Below, piece after piece: positions 24,372 through 34,134 of a stretch of 64,000 nt of DNA. The stretch lies in the NCBI RefSeq assembly GCF_001577755.1, contig NZ_CP010776.1, forward strand, positions 372,001-436,000, in the 5' to 3' direction. Positions within the stretch are counted from its first letter, which is position 1. Each line of letters begins with the position of its first letter. The notes beneath the pieces were generated by a model. It worked only from the letters and a program-made list of their open reading frames with translations, was not told where the DNA came from and searched no databases. Origin of the DNA: Rufibacter sp. DG15C. GTDB lineage: Bacteria; Bacteroidota; Bacteroidia; Cytophagales; Hymenobacteraceae. The position numbers and the translations under genes are program-made.

Positions 24372-26480
24372 ATGCTCTCATTGAAAACAAAACTGGTTGC
24401 CTACGGTGCCGCTGCCTCAGTGGTATTTGGGATTGCCTCCTATAAACTTCTGGAAAAGGACGGCCCTACTGCCATCCAGAAGAACGAGGTACTGGCCAAG
24501 GTATTGATGCAGGGGCTTTCCTCTGCCCACTACTCGCCTGAGCGCCTGGACGATAACCTTTCCAAGAAAGCCTTCGCGCTCTATTTAGAGCGTCTGGACT
24601 ATAATAAAAAGTTCTTACTCAAATCTGACGTGGACCAACTGGCTAAATACCAGACCCAGCTGGATGATGAGATCAAGAACGGTTCCTTCAAGTTCTTTGA
24701 CCTGTCCATGACCCTTTTGAACAAGCGTTTAAAAGAGGCCGAAGGCTATTACAAAGAGATTCTGGACAAGCCTTTTGACTTTACCAAGGAAGAATCGATT
24801 GAGGTAAAACCAGATAAAATCAAGTTTGCCACCTCACAGGCTGCTTTGAAAGAAGAATGGCGTAAGTATCTGAAGTATCAAGCCCTTATTAGAGTAGCTG
24901 ATGCCATGGACAGCCAGCAAAAAGCTGACACTACTGGCAACAAAGAACCTATCAAAACCCAGGCTGAGATTGAGGCTGATGCCCGCAAGAAAATAAAGGA
25001 AAGCTATGATGAGCTCTTCAAGCGGATGGGCCAATTGGAGAATGATGACTGGCGTTCAACCTATTTCAATGCGTTTGCCAATATATTTGACCCACATACG
25101 GAGTACTTCGCCCCTAAGGAGAAAGAAGACTTTGACATTGAGTTCTCTGGCACCTTAGAAGGGATTGGCGCGGTCTTAACAGAAAAAGACGGCTACATCA
25201 AAGTCTCTGAAATCACTCCAGGCAGTCCTTCTTACATGCAAGGCGATTTGAAAGCCGGTGACATGATCTTGAAGGTGGCTCAAGGAAACAAGGAGCCGGT
25301 AGATGTACAAGGCATGCGCCTAGACAAAGCAGTTACGTTGGTGCGTGGTAAAAAAGGCACTGAGGTTCGCTTAACGGTAAAGAAAGTAGACGGCACCATC
25401 AAAACCATCTCTATTATTAGAGACGTGGTAGTGCGTGAAGAAGGCTTTGCCAAATCTTTGTTGATCAACGGGCCTAAACCAATCGGATATATTCAACTGC
25501 CCGCCTTCTACGCTGACTTTAACGGCACCGGAGGCCGCAACAGCGGCGATGACGTAGCCACTGAGATTGAGAAATTAAAGCAGGAAAACGCCCAAGGCAT
25601 TATCCTGGATTTACGCAACAACGGCGGTGGATCACTGCAAGACGTGGTAGACATGGTAGGATTGTTCATCAAGTCTGGTCCGGTGGTACAGGTGAAATCT
25701 GCCACGGGTGCCCCTGCCGTTTTGGAAGACCGTGATCCACAGGTGCAGTTTACTGGGCCATTGGTGGTGTTGGTGAATGAAAACAGCGCCTCTGCCTCTG
25801 AGATTATGGCCGCGGCTATTCAGGATTACAAGCGTGGGGTGATTGTTGGTAGCTCAACGTATGGAAAAGGAACCGTTCAACAGTTCTTTAACCTGGATCA
25901 AGTGTTGCCAGCTACGTTCAATGCCGTGAAACCACTGGGCCATGTGAAATTGACTACCCAGAAATACTACCGCATCAATGGTGGTACTACCCAAATGCGT
26001 GGTGTTACGCCAGACATTCAATTACCTGACACCTATTCTTACTTGAAATACGGTGAGAAGGAACAAGAGCATGCCTTGCCATTTGATGAGATTCCGGCGG
26101 CCAAATTCACTACTTGGCAGAGCCCGGCGTTACCAATAGACAAGCTGAAAGCTTCGTCTAAAGCCAGAATCACCAATAGCTCAACCTTCTCCTTGATTAA
26201 CCAAGGTGCCATGCGCTTGAAAGACAGATCTGAGTCTACACTTCGTTCTTTGAAACTGTCTACCTACATGGCCGAAGAGAAGAAGAACCAAGCCGAAGCC
26301 AAGAAACTGGAAGACGTGCGCAAGAACATTCCGCAGCTGGATGTGGCCACTTTGAAAGCCGATGTAGCCAAATTAGCTGCTGATACGTCTGCCTCGGCCC
26401 GTTTCAGTGCTTTTACCAGAAACGCCAAGAAAGACCTTTATATTCAGGAGGCCGTGGCCATCTTGAAAGACGAGTTATAA
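24372..26480 (+). CDS. Carboxy-terminal processing protease (Prc/Tsp type, S41)
   Basis: 702 residues. It has an N-terminal signal or anchor (residues 8-26), an N-terminal helical domain, a PDZ domain ('FSGTLEGIGAVLTEKDGYIKVSEITPGSPSYMQGDLKAGDMILKV'), an S41 core with catalytic Ser in 'NENSASASEI' and Lys in 'STYGKGTVQ', and a C-terminal DUF3340-like domain. This long architecture matches E. coli Prc rather than short CtpA. It degrades or trims periplasmic proteins from their C-termini. It appears monocistronic and convergent with the PLP enzyme gene. Confidence 0.93.
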   Translation: MLSLKTKLVAYGAAASVVFGIASYKLLEKDGPTAIQKNEVLAKVLMQGLSSAHYSPERLDDNLSKKAFALYLERLDYNKKFLLKSDVDQLAKYQTQLDDEIKNGSFKFFDLSMTLLNKRLKEAEGYYKEILDKPFDFTKEESIEVKPDKIKFATSQAALKEEWRKYLKYQALIRVADAMDSQQKADTTGNKEPIKTQAEIEADARKKIKESYDELFKRMGQLENDDWRSTYFNAFANIFDPHTEYFAPKEKEDFDIEFSGTLEGIGAVLTEKDGYIKVSEITPGSPSYMQGDLKAGDMILKVAQGNKEPVDVQGMRLDKAVTLVRGKKGTEVRLTVKKVDGTIKTISIIRDVVVREEGFAKSLLINGPKPIGYIQLPAFYADFNGTGGRNSGDDVATEIEKLKQENAQGIILDLRNNGGGSLQDVVDMVGLFIKSGPVVQVKSATGAPAVLEDRDPQVQFTGPLVVLVNENSASASEIMAAAIQDYKRGVIVGSSTYGKGTVQQFFNLDQVLPATFNAVKPLGHVKLTTQKYYRINGGTTQMRGVTPDIQLPDTYSYLKYGEKEQEHALPFDEIPAAKFTTWQSPALPIDKLKASSKARITNSSTFSLINQGAMRLKDRSESTLRSLKLSTYMAEEKKNQAEAKKLEDVRKNIPQLDVATLKADVAKLAADTSASARFSAFTRNAKKDLYIQEAVAILKDEL

Positions 26481-26502
26481 ACAGCATATAAAGTCATCCC
26501 AT

Positions 26503-26539
26503 AAAAAACGCCGCTCTGCTAGACAAGGCGGCGTTTTTT
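26503..26539. terminator. Bidirectional terminator fused to P38
   Basis: 12-bp stem AAAAAACGCCGC/GCGGCGTTTTTT. The right arm doubles as the left end of the P38 copy at 26532. Confidence 0.88.
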
Positions 26540-26569
26540 GCTTATTTCCCAGAAAACAGGCTAAAAACG
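26532..26569. repeat. P38 palindrome overlapping a terminator, between convergent genes
   Basis: 38-bp copy, centre CCAG, right arm AACAGGCTAAAAACG. It ends one base before the stop codon of the PLP enzyme gene. Confidence 0.88.
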
Positions 26570-26570
26570 G

Positions 26571-27740
26571 CTAGCCCTTCATCTTAGTAAAAGCCTGCTC
26601 TAAGTCTTTAATCAGGTAGTCTGGTTCTTCCAAACCAATATAGAATCTGATGAGGTTGTAAGGCAGGTTGGATTTGTAGTTGCTGTCTCTATAGGATGCC
26701 ACCGTTGGGTAGATAAGTGACTCATGTCCTCCCCAAGAGGCGGCCATCAAAAAATGCTGAAGGCTGTCACAGAAGCGCTCAATCTCAGGAACGTCTTCCG
26801 TGGCAAGTTGAATGGTGAACTGCCCAGTATTGTTGCGCATCTGCTTTTTAGCCAGTTCATACTGAGGATTGCTGGGCAAAAACGGCCAGTAAATTTTTGC
26901 CACTTCAGGGTGCTGTTCTAAGAAAGCAATGACTTGGCGGGTGGTGGCCGCAATGCGCTCCATCCGCACGGGCAGCGTACGCAAGCCCCTAATCAAAAGC
27001 CAGGCATCATGCGGAGAAAGGACCGCGCCCAGGGTCATGTATTCGTGTTCAAAGATGCGGTTGATTCTTTCCCTAGATCCGCAGATGATGCCGCCCATTA
27101 CATCACTGTGCCCGCTTATGTATTTGGTAGCGGCGTGTACCACCAAGTCAATGCCCATGGCTGCGGGATTCTGGTACAATGGACTGGCAAAGCTGTTGTC
27201 TATAATGGTGAAGATGCTTTTCTCCTTGGCAATGGCCGCTATGGCTGCAATGTCCTGCAATTCAAAGGTAAAGGAGTTGGGGCTCTCCAAGTAATACAGC
27301 ACCGTGTTCTCCTTGGTAGCCAGCCTATAGTTTTCTGGATCAGTGCCGTCTACCATGGTCACTTCTACCCCAAAACGCGGCAAGAACTTCTTCATGAGCG
27401 CATTGGCCCAAGTATAGGGTTTGTTTACGCAGACTACATGGTCACCAGCCTTCACCTGCGACAAGACCGCCGCCGACACCGCCGCAATGCCGCTGCCAAA
27501 CGCGATGGCGTGCTCCATCCCTTCCAAGGCTGCTATCTTCTTCTCCAGAATATCTACCGTGGGATTATTGCCTCTGGTGTAAAAGTCCACCTCTGCCTCA
27601 TGTTGCAAGGCAAACTTGAAGTCTTCTACTGTTGGGCAGGCAAAATTGCTGGACTGGATAATGGGCGGCGCCACGGCATTAAAATACGCGGCGCGGTCTT
27701 CGCCCAACTCATTCAAGATATAGGAAAGGTCCATGGTCAC
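26571..27740 (-). CDS. Trans-sulfuration family PLP-dependent enzyme (Cys/Met metabolism)
   Basis: 389 residues. The PLP lysine lies in 'VHAATKYISGHSDVMGG'. Other family marks are 'YTRGNNPTVDILEKKIAALEGMEHAIAFGSGIAAV', 'VNKPYTWANAL' and 'IDNSFASPL'. Members include cystathionine gamma-synthase, cystathionine beta/gamma-lyase and methionine gamma-lyase, and sequence alone does not separate them here. It is cytosolic. The gene is followed by a P38/terminator composite. Confidence 0.9.
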   Translation of the reverse strand: MTMDLSYILNELGEDRAAYFNAVAPPIIQSSNFACPTVEDFKFALQHEAEVDFYTRGNNPTVDILEKKIAALEGMEHAIAFGSGIAAVSAAVLSQVKAGDHVVCVNKPYTWANALMKKFLPRFGVEVTMVDGTDPENYRLATKENTVLYYLESPNSFTFELQDIAAIAAIAKEKSIFTIIDNSFASPLYQNPAAMGIDLVVHAATKYISGHSDVMGGIICGSRERINRIFEHEYMTLGAVLSPHDAWLLIRGLRTLPVRMERIAATTRQVIAFLEQHPEVAKIYWPFLPSNPQYELAKKQMRNNTGQFTIQLATEDVPEIERFCDSLQHFLMAASWGGHESLIYPTVASYRDSNYKSNLPYNLIRFYIGLEEPDYLIKDLEQAFTKMKG

Positions 27741-27804
27741 AGAATTGGTTCTGCTCTTTTTACTCCCTATTCCTTAATTGGTTTTGCCAGTGCTGGCTCA
27801 TAAA

Positions 27805-27832
27805 AAAGGCTTGCCAACACTGGCAAGCCTTT
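27805..27832 (-). terminator. Terminator of the PorP/SprF gene
   Basis: 12-bp stem AAAGGCTTGCCA/TGGCAAGCCTTT. On the minus strand it is followed by a T-run. It lies 24 bp after the PorP/SprF stop. Confidence 0.88.
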
Positions 27833-27855
27833 TCTAATTGAAAGTATTATATTAC

Positions 27856-28776
27856 CTAAAATCTCATCCTCAAGCTGGCCTCCACCTGCGGGTCTGGCTC
27901 ATAGCCATTCTTCCCTTCCGTGAGGTCATAAGAACCCATCAAAGAGAATCCATTGGTAAGGTTTACCCCGGCATTAAGGCTCCAGGGTGCTTGCTCAAAC
28001 TCAAAGCGTCTTCCGTCCCGGTGGGTAGCTCCCAGAGTCAGGAATTTGTAATTAGCCATAGCAGAATATTGTTTTGCCATTTGACCGCCTTTCAAAGGTT
28101 TATCTAAGAACAAAGAGGGCGTAAGCGCAATGTCCTCGGTTAGTGTGAATTTATAACCAGCGGTTAAGAACACTTCACGCTCATCATGTACTTCTGCCGC
28201 GCCAGACAAGTTAAAGGTAGGTTCTAGCAGGTTGGCAAACGTAGCCCCCGCAAAGAAGTCTTTCACATTCAGCCAAAGGCCAACATTAACATCTGGACGA
28301 AGGTCATTGTCATGCCCTACCATGGGCTTAAGGGCGTTGACCATAGAAAATTCGGCTAAGTCTACGTTCATGTATTTACCAGACAATTCTGCCCCAATCC
28401 CCAAACTACTTTCTGTGCCAAACCTAAAACGCTTGGTATAGCTTAAGCCTAATTTGCCCAGCCAGTAAGGACCAAACTGGTCATACAAGGCTACCACCCC
28501 TACGCCATTACGCGTAGTGTCACCCACGGTCCCATGGTAGTAGGCCAGCACAGACAAAGGTGCCGAAGAGGTTTTGCTGCTCCCCAAGGAATTTAAATGC
28601 GTAGAAATGCCCAACTCTTTTCTACCCTCTGAACCGGCAAAAGCGGGATTCAAGTAAAAGTAGTTTTGATGGTATAACCTAGGGATGATGGTTTGATGTC
28701 TTTCTGATAAACTCTGGCCCTGTGCCACGCCAGCGGCTAAAAATAGAGCGAAGGCTAGTACTTGTTTCAGTTTCAT
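27856..28776 (-). CDS. PorP/SprF family type IX secretion membrane protein
   Basis: 306 residues with a cleavable signal (MKLKQVLAFALFLAAGVAQGQ). The PorP/SprF outer-membrane barrel domain follows: 'QNYFYLNPAFAGSEGRKELGIS', 'GVGVVALYDQFGPYWLGKLGLSYTKRF', 'GVNLTNGFSLMGSYDL', ending in an aromatic residue (MRF), as usual for barrels. SprF-type proteins assist T9SS and gliding adhesin export. A linked SprB- or T9SS-cargo partner is not adjacent, although a T9SS-CTD nuclease lies 2 kb away. Confidence 0.88.
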   Translation of the reverse strand: MKLKQVLAFALFLAAGVAQGQSLSERHQTIIPRLYHQNYFYLNPAFAGSEGRKELGISTHLNSLGSSKTSSAPLSVLAYYHGTVGDTTRNGVGVVALYDQFGPYWLGKLGLSYTKRFRFGTESSLGIGAELSGKYMNVDLAEFSMVNALKPMVGHDNDLRPDVNVGLWLNVKDFFAGATFANLLEPTFNLSGAAEVHDEREVFLTAGYKFTLTEDIALTPSLFLDKPLKGGQMAKQYSAMANYKFLTLGATHRDGRRFEFEQAPWSLNAGVNLTNGFSLMGSYDLTEGKNGYEPDPQVEASLRMRF

Positions 28777-28880
28777 CTTCAGGATTTAGGTAAATATTGA
28801 ATACAGTAATTTACCCTCCAACCTTATTAAATGTTTTAAAGTTCATACACCCTTCCAACCACCTTGACCAAAGCCTAATA

Positions 28881-30587
28881 TTAATATCCCAAGGCGGTGT
28901 CATCTCCCCTGGGGTCAGCGCCACCTTCTAATTTACCAGAAGACAGCCTCAAAATCCCTTCAACAGCGCCATAGGGTGGTCTCTCCTGTAATTGATGTCC
29001 ACGGCTTTGCAAGACTTGTCTGGTAGTAGTAGATAAAGCCCTTGGCTCATGCTCTATCCTGTCTGGCAGCCATTGATGGTGAAACCTGGGTGCGGCCACC
29101 GCTTCCTGCATACTCATACCATGCTCCAGCATGTTGAGCACGGTTTGAAAAACCGAGGTGATGATAGTAGAACCGCCGGGCGTGCCCACCACCATGAACA
29201 GTTCTCCGTTTTTCTCTACAATGGTAGGCGTCATAGAACTGAGCATGCGTTTGCCGGCCGCAATGGTATTGGCCTCCCCTCCTACCAAACCAAACATATT
29301 GGGCACTCCGGGCTTTACACTGAAATCATCCATCTGATTGTTCAGCAGAAAGCCAGCACCCTGCACTACTACTTTAGAACCGTAATTACCGTTGAGGGTG
29401 GTGGTGGCCGAGGCCGCGTTGCCCCATTGGTCCACAATAGAGTAATGCGTAGTTTGGTCGCTTTCTAGGCGTGGGCTGCCCGCCTGTATCTGTCCCGAGG
29501 GTGTGGCCTTGTCCATATTAAACGATGCCATGCGCTGCTGTAGATACGTTTTCTCCAGCAAACCATTCAAAGGCACTTTGTAGAATTCTGGATCTCCCAA
29601 GTGAGCGGCGCGGTCGGCGTAAACTCTTCTTTCGGCTTCGACCATGACGTGCACGGTATTGGGTGACTGCCAGCCCCAAGCTTTCAAGTCATAGGGCTCC
29701 ACCATTTGCAATAACTGCAAGAGGGCAATACCACCGCTGGAGGGAGGCGGCATGGAGATGATCTTGTATTCTTTGTACTTGCCTTGGACCGGCGTGCGCC
29801 AAATTGCTCGGTACTCTTGTAAATCTTGGTGCGTCATGATGCCGCCGCTTTTCTTCATCTCCTGCACAATCAAATCAGCGGTTGCACCTTCGTAAAACCC
29901 AGCCCGACCTTTGTCTCTGATGCGGGTCAGCGTCAGTGCCAAGTCCTTCAAATGAAGCGTATCTCCTTTTTGCCATTCGGTGCTTTTAACCAGGTGGGAC
30001 GTATGGTTATTAGCCTTCTGAAACTCTTGTTGTGCGGCATTAAGTCCTTTGGCTTCCCGCTCGGTAAGGAGAACCCCTCTTGTTGCCAAGTCAATGGAAG
30101 GTTGCACTACTTCGGCCCAAGAAAGCTTTCCCAGCTTCTGGTGCATGGTGACCATCCCTTCTACCGTTCCTGGTACGCCAGCCGCCAAGTGCCCCAGAGT
30201 GCTTAGTCCGGGTTTTACATTGCCTTGTGCATCTAGGTACATGTCCCGGGAAGCGGCTTTAGGTGCTTTCTCTCGGTAGTCTAGGGCGCCCACCTCGCCG
30301 GTGCTTTTCCGGTAGATAAGAAACCCGCCGCCGCCAATGTTGCCCGCCCTTGGGTAGGCCACGGCTAAAGCAAACTCCGTGGCCACCGCCGCGTCATACG
30401 CATTCCCGCCTTTCTGGAGAATAGCCAGACCAATTTTAGAGGCCTCTGGGTGCGCGCTCACCACCATGCCTCTGCTGGCTATGGCTCCCTTGTTGGTCTG
30501 GGTGGCAGCCTCTTGCTCTACAGACCTACAGCTTGTCCAGAGGAATAGCAATAGAACCAAGACAGAAGTGCTAGATGTATTTTTCAT
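28881..30587 (-). CDS. ggt: Gamma-glutamyltransferase, lipoprotein form
   Basis: 568 residues with a lipobox 'LWTSC' at about residues 16-20. The proenzyme has the autoprocessing/nucleophile Thr in 'SDQTTHYSIVDQWGNAAS' and the small-subunit motifs 'NNQMDDFSVKPG' and 'GKRMLSSMTPTIV'. It hydrolyses or transfers gamma-glutamyl groups of glutathione-like thiols in the periplasm. The 5' leader is unusual: a P38 palindrome ends 5 bp before the ATG. Confidence 0.93.
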   Translation of the reverse strand: MKNTSSTSVLVLLLFLWTSCRSVEQEAATQTNKGAIASRGMVVSAHPEASKIGLAILQKGGNAYDAAVATEFALAVAYPRAGNIGGGGFLIYRKSTGEVGALDYREKAPKAASRDMYLDAQGNVKPGLSTLGHLAAGVPGTVEGMVTMHQKLGKLSWAEVVQPSIDLATRGVLLTEREAKGLNAAQQEFQKANNHTSHLVKSTEWQKGDTLHLKDLALTLTRIRDKGRAGFYEGATADLIVQEMKKSGGIMTHQDLQEYRAIWRTPVQGKYKEYKIISMPPPSSGGIALLQLLQMVEPYDLKAWGWQSPNTVHVMVEAERRVYADRAAHLGDPEFYKVPLNGLLEKTYLQQRMASFNMDKATPSGQIQAGSPRLESDQTTHYSIVDQWGNAASATTTLNGNYGSKVVVQGAGFLLNNQMDDFSVKPGVPNMFGLVGGEANTIAAGKRMLSSMTPTIVEKNGELFMVVGTPGGSTIITSVFQTVLNMLEHGMSMQEAVAAPRFHHQWLPDRIEHEPRALSTTTRQVLQSRGHQLQERPPYGAVEGILRLSSGKLEGGADPRGDDTALGY

Positions 30588-30592
30588 AAAGT

Positions 30593-30630
30593 CGTTTTTG
30601 GGCTACTTTCCGGAAAACAGGTCAAAAACG
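30593..30630. repeat. P38 palindrome in the ggt leader
   Basis: 38-bp copy, centre CCGG. It lies 5 bp upstream of the ggt start codon, on top of where a ribosome would dock. Confidence 0.9.
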
Positions 30631-30682
30631 CCTGCCCTCCCTTTTGGTTACTTTTGTAAATAACAGAAATACGAAGCATAAA

Positions 30683-30714
30683 AAAAGCCTGCCAGAAAAA
30701 TCTGGCAGGCTTTT
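30683..30714 (-). terminator. Terminator of the T9SS nuclease gene
   Basis: 14-bp stem AAAAGCCTGCCAGA/TCTGGCAGGCTTTT with 4-nt loop. Read on the minus strand a T-run follows. Confidence 0.9.
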
Positions 30715-30732
30715 ACTTATGTATATGATTGA

Positions 30733-33700
30733 TTAGTTCTTAATCACGCGGGCTTGGTAGGTCTCAGCACCAGCCTGGATTTTAATTAAATATAAACCAG
30801 TGGCAGATTTCTGCAACACGCGGCTTATCTCCTGGCTTAAAGACTGCTCAGTGCCAGTGGTTCTCAACACCACCTGACCATTTGAGGTGTACAGCGTTAA
30901 GCTCAACTTAGACTGCTTGGCCACGTTGGCTGGCAATTGAAGCGTTGTCTTACCAACCGTTGGGTTAGGATACACGCCAAAGCTGCGGCTCACTGCATCT
31001 CTAATTCCCAGGGTAGTAGTCAACGCAAAACGGGCAGTAACTGGCAAGTGATCTGACGTGTTAGAGATATACCCTGAGACATACGTTCTTGGGTCTTCAA
31101 TCACGATGGAATTGTCAATGTACTGGCTCACTAACTCATTAGAGATGACAATATGGTCCAAGAAGTTACCACCAGAGGTAGTTGGGTGTGAAACTGCTCC
31201 TGCCTGGCTTAACTCATAGGTCAAGGTTTTGTAGCTAGCCACATCAGATACAATTGGGGCAAACGTAGATGGGAAGCTTGCACCTCTGGTAGACTTAGAA
31301 ACATCATCATTGAAGTCACCTAACAAAATCAGGTTCACATTGCCATAATGGGCTTTCAAAGAATCTGACAATACTTTCACGTCAGACTGTCTGTCTGTGT
31401 AGTCACCTGAGGCAGAACCTGCTTTGGTGTGCACGTTTACCACATACACGCGCTCAGTTTTACCAGCCACCACTACGTCAAAGATACCCATGTACGGTAA
31501 ACGTCCAGAAGACCAGAAACCAGCGTCAATTCCAGTAGTGGTGCTACCTGCTACGGTTTCTCTGTACATTTTCTCAAACATCACTCTAAAACCTACCGGC
31601 GTCACCGTGGCTGTGTTGTACACAAATCCAACCTTCTGAGCCGGGAAAGGCTCTGTGCTGCTAGATTGTCTAATAGAGAAGGAATATACCGGAGAAATGT
31701 TTTTAGCGTAACCCGGCATAGCGGCCACCACTTTGGCTAGCTCTGGCTCATCTACAACTTCTTGTACGGCAAAAATATCTGACTTAATAGTCTGCATCAC
31801 TCTAGTGGCATTGGTCACTTGCAACTCATCATTGGTTGGACCATACTCAAAGCCCGTATTATCCTTGATGTCTGTGGCGAAGAATTCCATATTGAAGGTA
31901 GTCACCTCAAACGTCTCAGACTTAAAGTAAGAGCTTCCTTCTACTGAGATCGTTTTCACGTCAAGTCCAGTAGCAGTAATGGCCACTTGACCTTTTTGAG
32001 AAATCACTTTGGTGGTTGGAGCGTAGGCCACAAAAATAGCTTGGCCATTGGCAGCATCTGCGGCGGCAATTTCTACGCTTTGGGCAAAAGTGCCAGTAGC
32101 AGAGGTTGCTACTTTAAAGCCAGCCGGAGCAGTTACCGTCACATTGCCATAACCCACTGCTTTGAAAGTAAAGTTCTGCGGCGTAGAAGTAGCATTAGGG
32201 GCAACTTCACCAAAAGAGAACATGGCTGTTGGAATCTGATGGTAAGATGCCGCATCTTCTACCTTAAAGTTATCTACGGTCCAACGTGAAGCGGCCTCAG
32301 TTGTAGACGTGTAAACAAACGCTACATGAACATTGGCATTTTTAGGCAGCAAAATACCTTCTGCCATGGTCCAAACGCTGCTGTTTGAAGCTGGGAAAAC
32401 ATTAGGGATCTCTGTCCAGGTAGCGTCATTTGGGTTGCCGGTGCCTGTGTAGTTGGTAGAGTACATCAGTTTTAACTGGTTGCCTTCAAACGCGGAGATA
32501 GAAGCAAACGACAATACCGGGAAGTTGGTAAAGCTGGCCAAGTCCATAGCCGGCGAAATCAACCAGTCTTCATTGGCGTTGTTACCATTGTCAAAACCAT
32601 TGATTTGAGCAGCCTTGTCAACAGTGGTAGCTGAGCAACCCGTTAAACACGTCTGCCCGAAGTTAGTGCTGGCCCAAACTTGAGCACCTGTCACACTATA
32701 TTGGCTCCAACCGCTTTTGGTCAAGAAGGCAGCATCATTAAAGTTCTGTACATATGGATTATAGGCAGTACCTGTTAACGCAACCGTTACCTCTTGCGCA
32801 CCTGTGGCATTGTGTGTGATAGAACCTGTAGCTGCACCAGCAACCGTAGGCGCAAAACGCACGAATACTTTTTCACCAGCGGTGATTTCTGCTGGCGTAA
32901 AGGTTAACGCAGTAGTTCCAAAGGTTCCTAGTTCTGCTTGTGCTCTTTTAGCAATCTGGAAAGGACCAGTCACGGCCACTGTTACATTGCCAGTTAAATC
33001 TGAGGCAGAAAACTCATAAGACTGAGCCGCTGAAAATTTATTTATGGCGGTTATACCAAACGTCACAGTAGAAACAGCAGTGGTAATAACTGGAGTGGCT
33101 ACAGAAGCAGTAGCAAAGTTCCAGGTAGTGTTGTCTGTGATACCAGCAAAAGCATTGCCAGCCAAATCAGTCACAGAACCGGCGGCAATCTGAATAGCGT
33201 AGTTCTTACCTGGTACCAAAGCCGTTGCACTTGTTAACGTCACAGTTGAACCTGTGGCGCTTGCTATCAATGCTGAGTTGGTACCATCTGATAGGTTGTT
33301 CAGGGTGAAAGTACCTGTAGTACCCAATTTCACCGCCTCATTAAACGTAACAGTTAAATCAGTGGCAGTAGCCACACCTGTAGCATTGTCTGCTGGCATG
33401 AAAGGCGTTGTACCTAAGGTTGGGGCAGTTACATCAGCTGCTGCTCCACCTAATAATGTTACAGTCAGGTCATCAATGGCATACATACCATCGTTACCCC
33501 CGTCATTAGTATCTTTCCATCTCAGATATATTACTGCATCTGGAGCTAAGCTCACATTGATCGTACCAGAAAAGTTAGATTTATTTGCAGCCAAATTGCC
33601 ATCAACTGCCGCAGCCGCAGTAGTTGATGTTAATTTTTCAACTAAATCTAAGGCTGTAACTGTAGTCCAAGTACCTGTTGTTAAGCTTGTGGCATCTGTA

Positions 33701-34134
33701 CTGTACTCAAATACTATCCTCTCAGTAATATCATTTGCTGAAGCACTTCTCCATTGCTCCATCACTGCCTCTACATTAAGACCTGTTTTTGTGGCACCTG
33801 ATGTATTTTTAAAGGAAACTCCAAAAGCAGGGACTGTAGTACCTGATGCTAATATACCCAATGCCCGTTCATTACTACCTGTAGAACCAACACTATATAC
33901 AGCACCAGAACTGCTATTTCCATCATTTACAGAAGGAGTAAGGGCTTGGTTAGCAGTACCCGACCCAGCTAATCTCACCGCCTCCCAGCCTGTAGGAAGT
34001 GCAGTTGTCATCCCTTCAAAATTCTGAGTGTAACCTGTGGCTGGTAAATTGATTTGCCCCAATGCATCATCCCCACTTCCAAGCCAGAGGCCAGCTACCA
34101 GAAGCAGACTAATTTTTTGTAAATGTTTAATCAT
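30733..34134 (-). CDS. Secreted multidomain endonuclease/exonuclease/phosphatase with T9SS sorting domain
   Basis: 1133 residues from ATG 34132-34134 (MIKHLQKISLLLVAGLWLG, a signal peptide); an upstream in-frame ATG adds 13. Order: an N-terminal cleaved-adhesin-like beta domain, an SbsA-type Ig-like domain ('DVTAPTLGTTPFMPADNATGVATATDLTVTFNEAV'), Ig-like repeats, a second choice-of-anchor-J region ('YVQNFNDAAF'), an EEP nuclease domain ('TTFNMEFFATD', 'FAVQEVVDEPEL', 'LLGDFNDD', 'SDHLPVTARF') and a T9SS type A C-terminal domain ('FGVYPNPTVGKTTL...YQARVIKN'). It is probably exported by T9SS and degrades extracellular DNA; the substrate is inferred. Confidence 0.88.
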   Translation of the reverse strand: MIKHLQKISLLLVAGLWLGSGDDALGQINLPATGYTQNFEGMTTALPTGWEAVRLAGSGTANQALTPSVNDGNSSSGAVYSVGSTGSNERALGILASGTTVPAFGVSFKNTSGATKTGLNVEAVMEQWRSASANDITERIVFEYSTDATSLTTGTWTTVTALDLVEKLTSTTAAAAVDGNLAANKSNFSGTINVSLAPDAVIYLRWKDTNDGGNDGMYAIDDLTVTLLGGAAADVTAPTLGTTPFMPADNATGVATATDLTVTFNEAVKLGTTGTFTLNNLSDGTNSALIASATGSTVTLTSATALVPGKNYAIQIAAGSVTDLAGNAFAGITDNTTWNFATASVATPVITTAVSTVTFGITAINKFSAAQSYEFSASDLTGNVTVAVTGPFQIAKRAQAELGTFGTTALTFTPAEITAGEKVFVRFAPTVAGAATGSITHNATGAQEVTVALTGTAYNPYVQNFNDAAFLTKSGWSQYSVTGAQVWASTNFGQTCLTGCSATTVDKAAQINGFDNGNNANEDWLISPAMDLASFTNFPVLSFASISAFEGNQLKLMYSTNYTGTGNPNDATWTEIPNVFPASNSSVWTMAEGILLPKNANVHVAFVYTSTTEAASRWTVDNFKVEDAASYHQIPTAMFSFGEVAPNATSTPQNFTFKAVGYGNVTVTAPAGFKVATSATGTFAQSVEIAAADAANGQAIFVAYAPTTKVISQKGQVAITATGLDVKTISVEGSSYFKSETFEVTTFNMEFFATDIKDNTGFEYGPTNDELQVTNATRVMQTIKSDIFAVQEVVDEPELAKVVAAMPGYAKNISPVYSFSIRQSSSTEPFPAQKVGFVYNTATVTPVGFRVMFEKMYRETVAGSTTTGIDAGFWSSGRLPYMGIFDVVVAGKTERVYVVNVHTKAGSASGDYTDRQSDVKVLSDSLKAHYGNVNLILLGDFNDDVSKSTRGASFPSTFAPIVSDVASYKTLTYELSQAGAVSHPTTSGGNFLDHIVISNELVSQYIDNSIVIEDPRTYVSGYISNTSDHLPVTARFALTTTLGIRDAVSRSFGVYPNPTVGKTTLQLPANVAKQSKLSLTLYTSNGQVVLRTTGTEQSLSQEISRVLQKSATGLYLIKIQAGAETYQARVIKN

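Noticed and set aside
30649-30714. Possible small RNA from a TACTTTTG motif (30649-30656) to the terminator at 30683-30714
   Set aside because: The single -7 match without a -33 element, in a short spacer, is too weak. The hairpin is explained as the terminator of the leftward nuclease gene.
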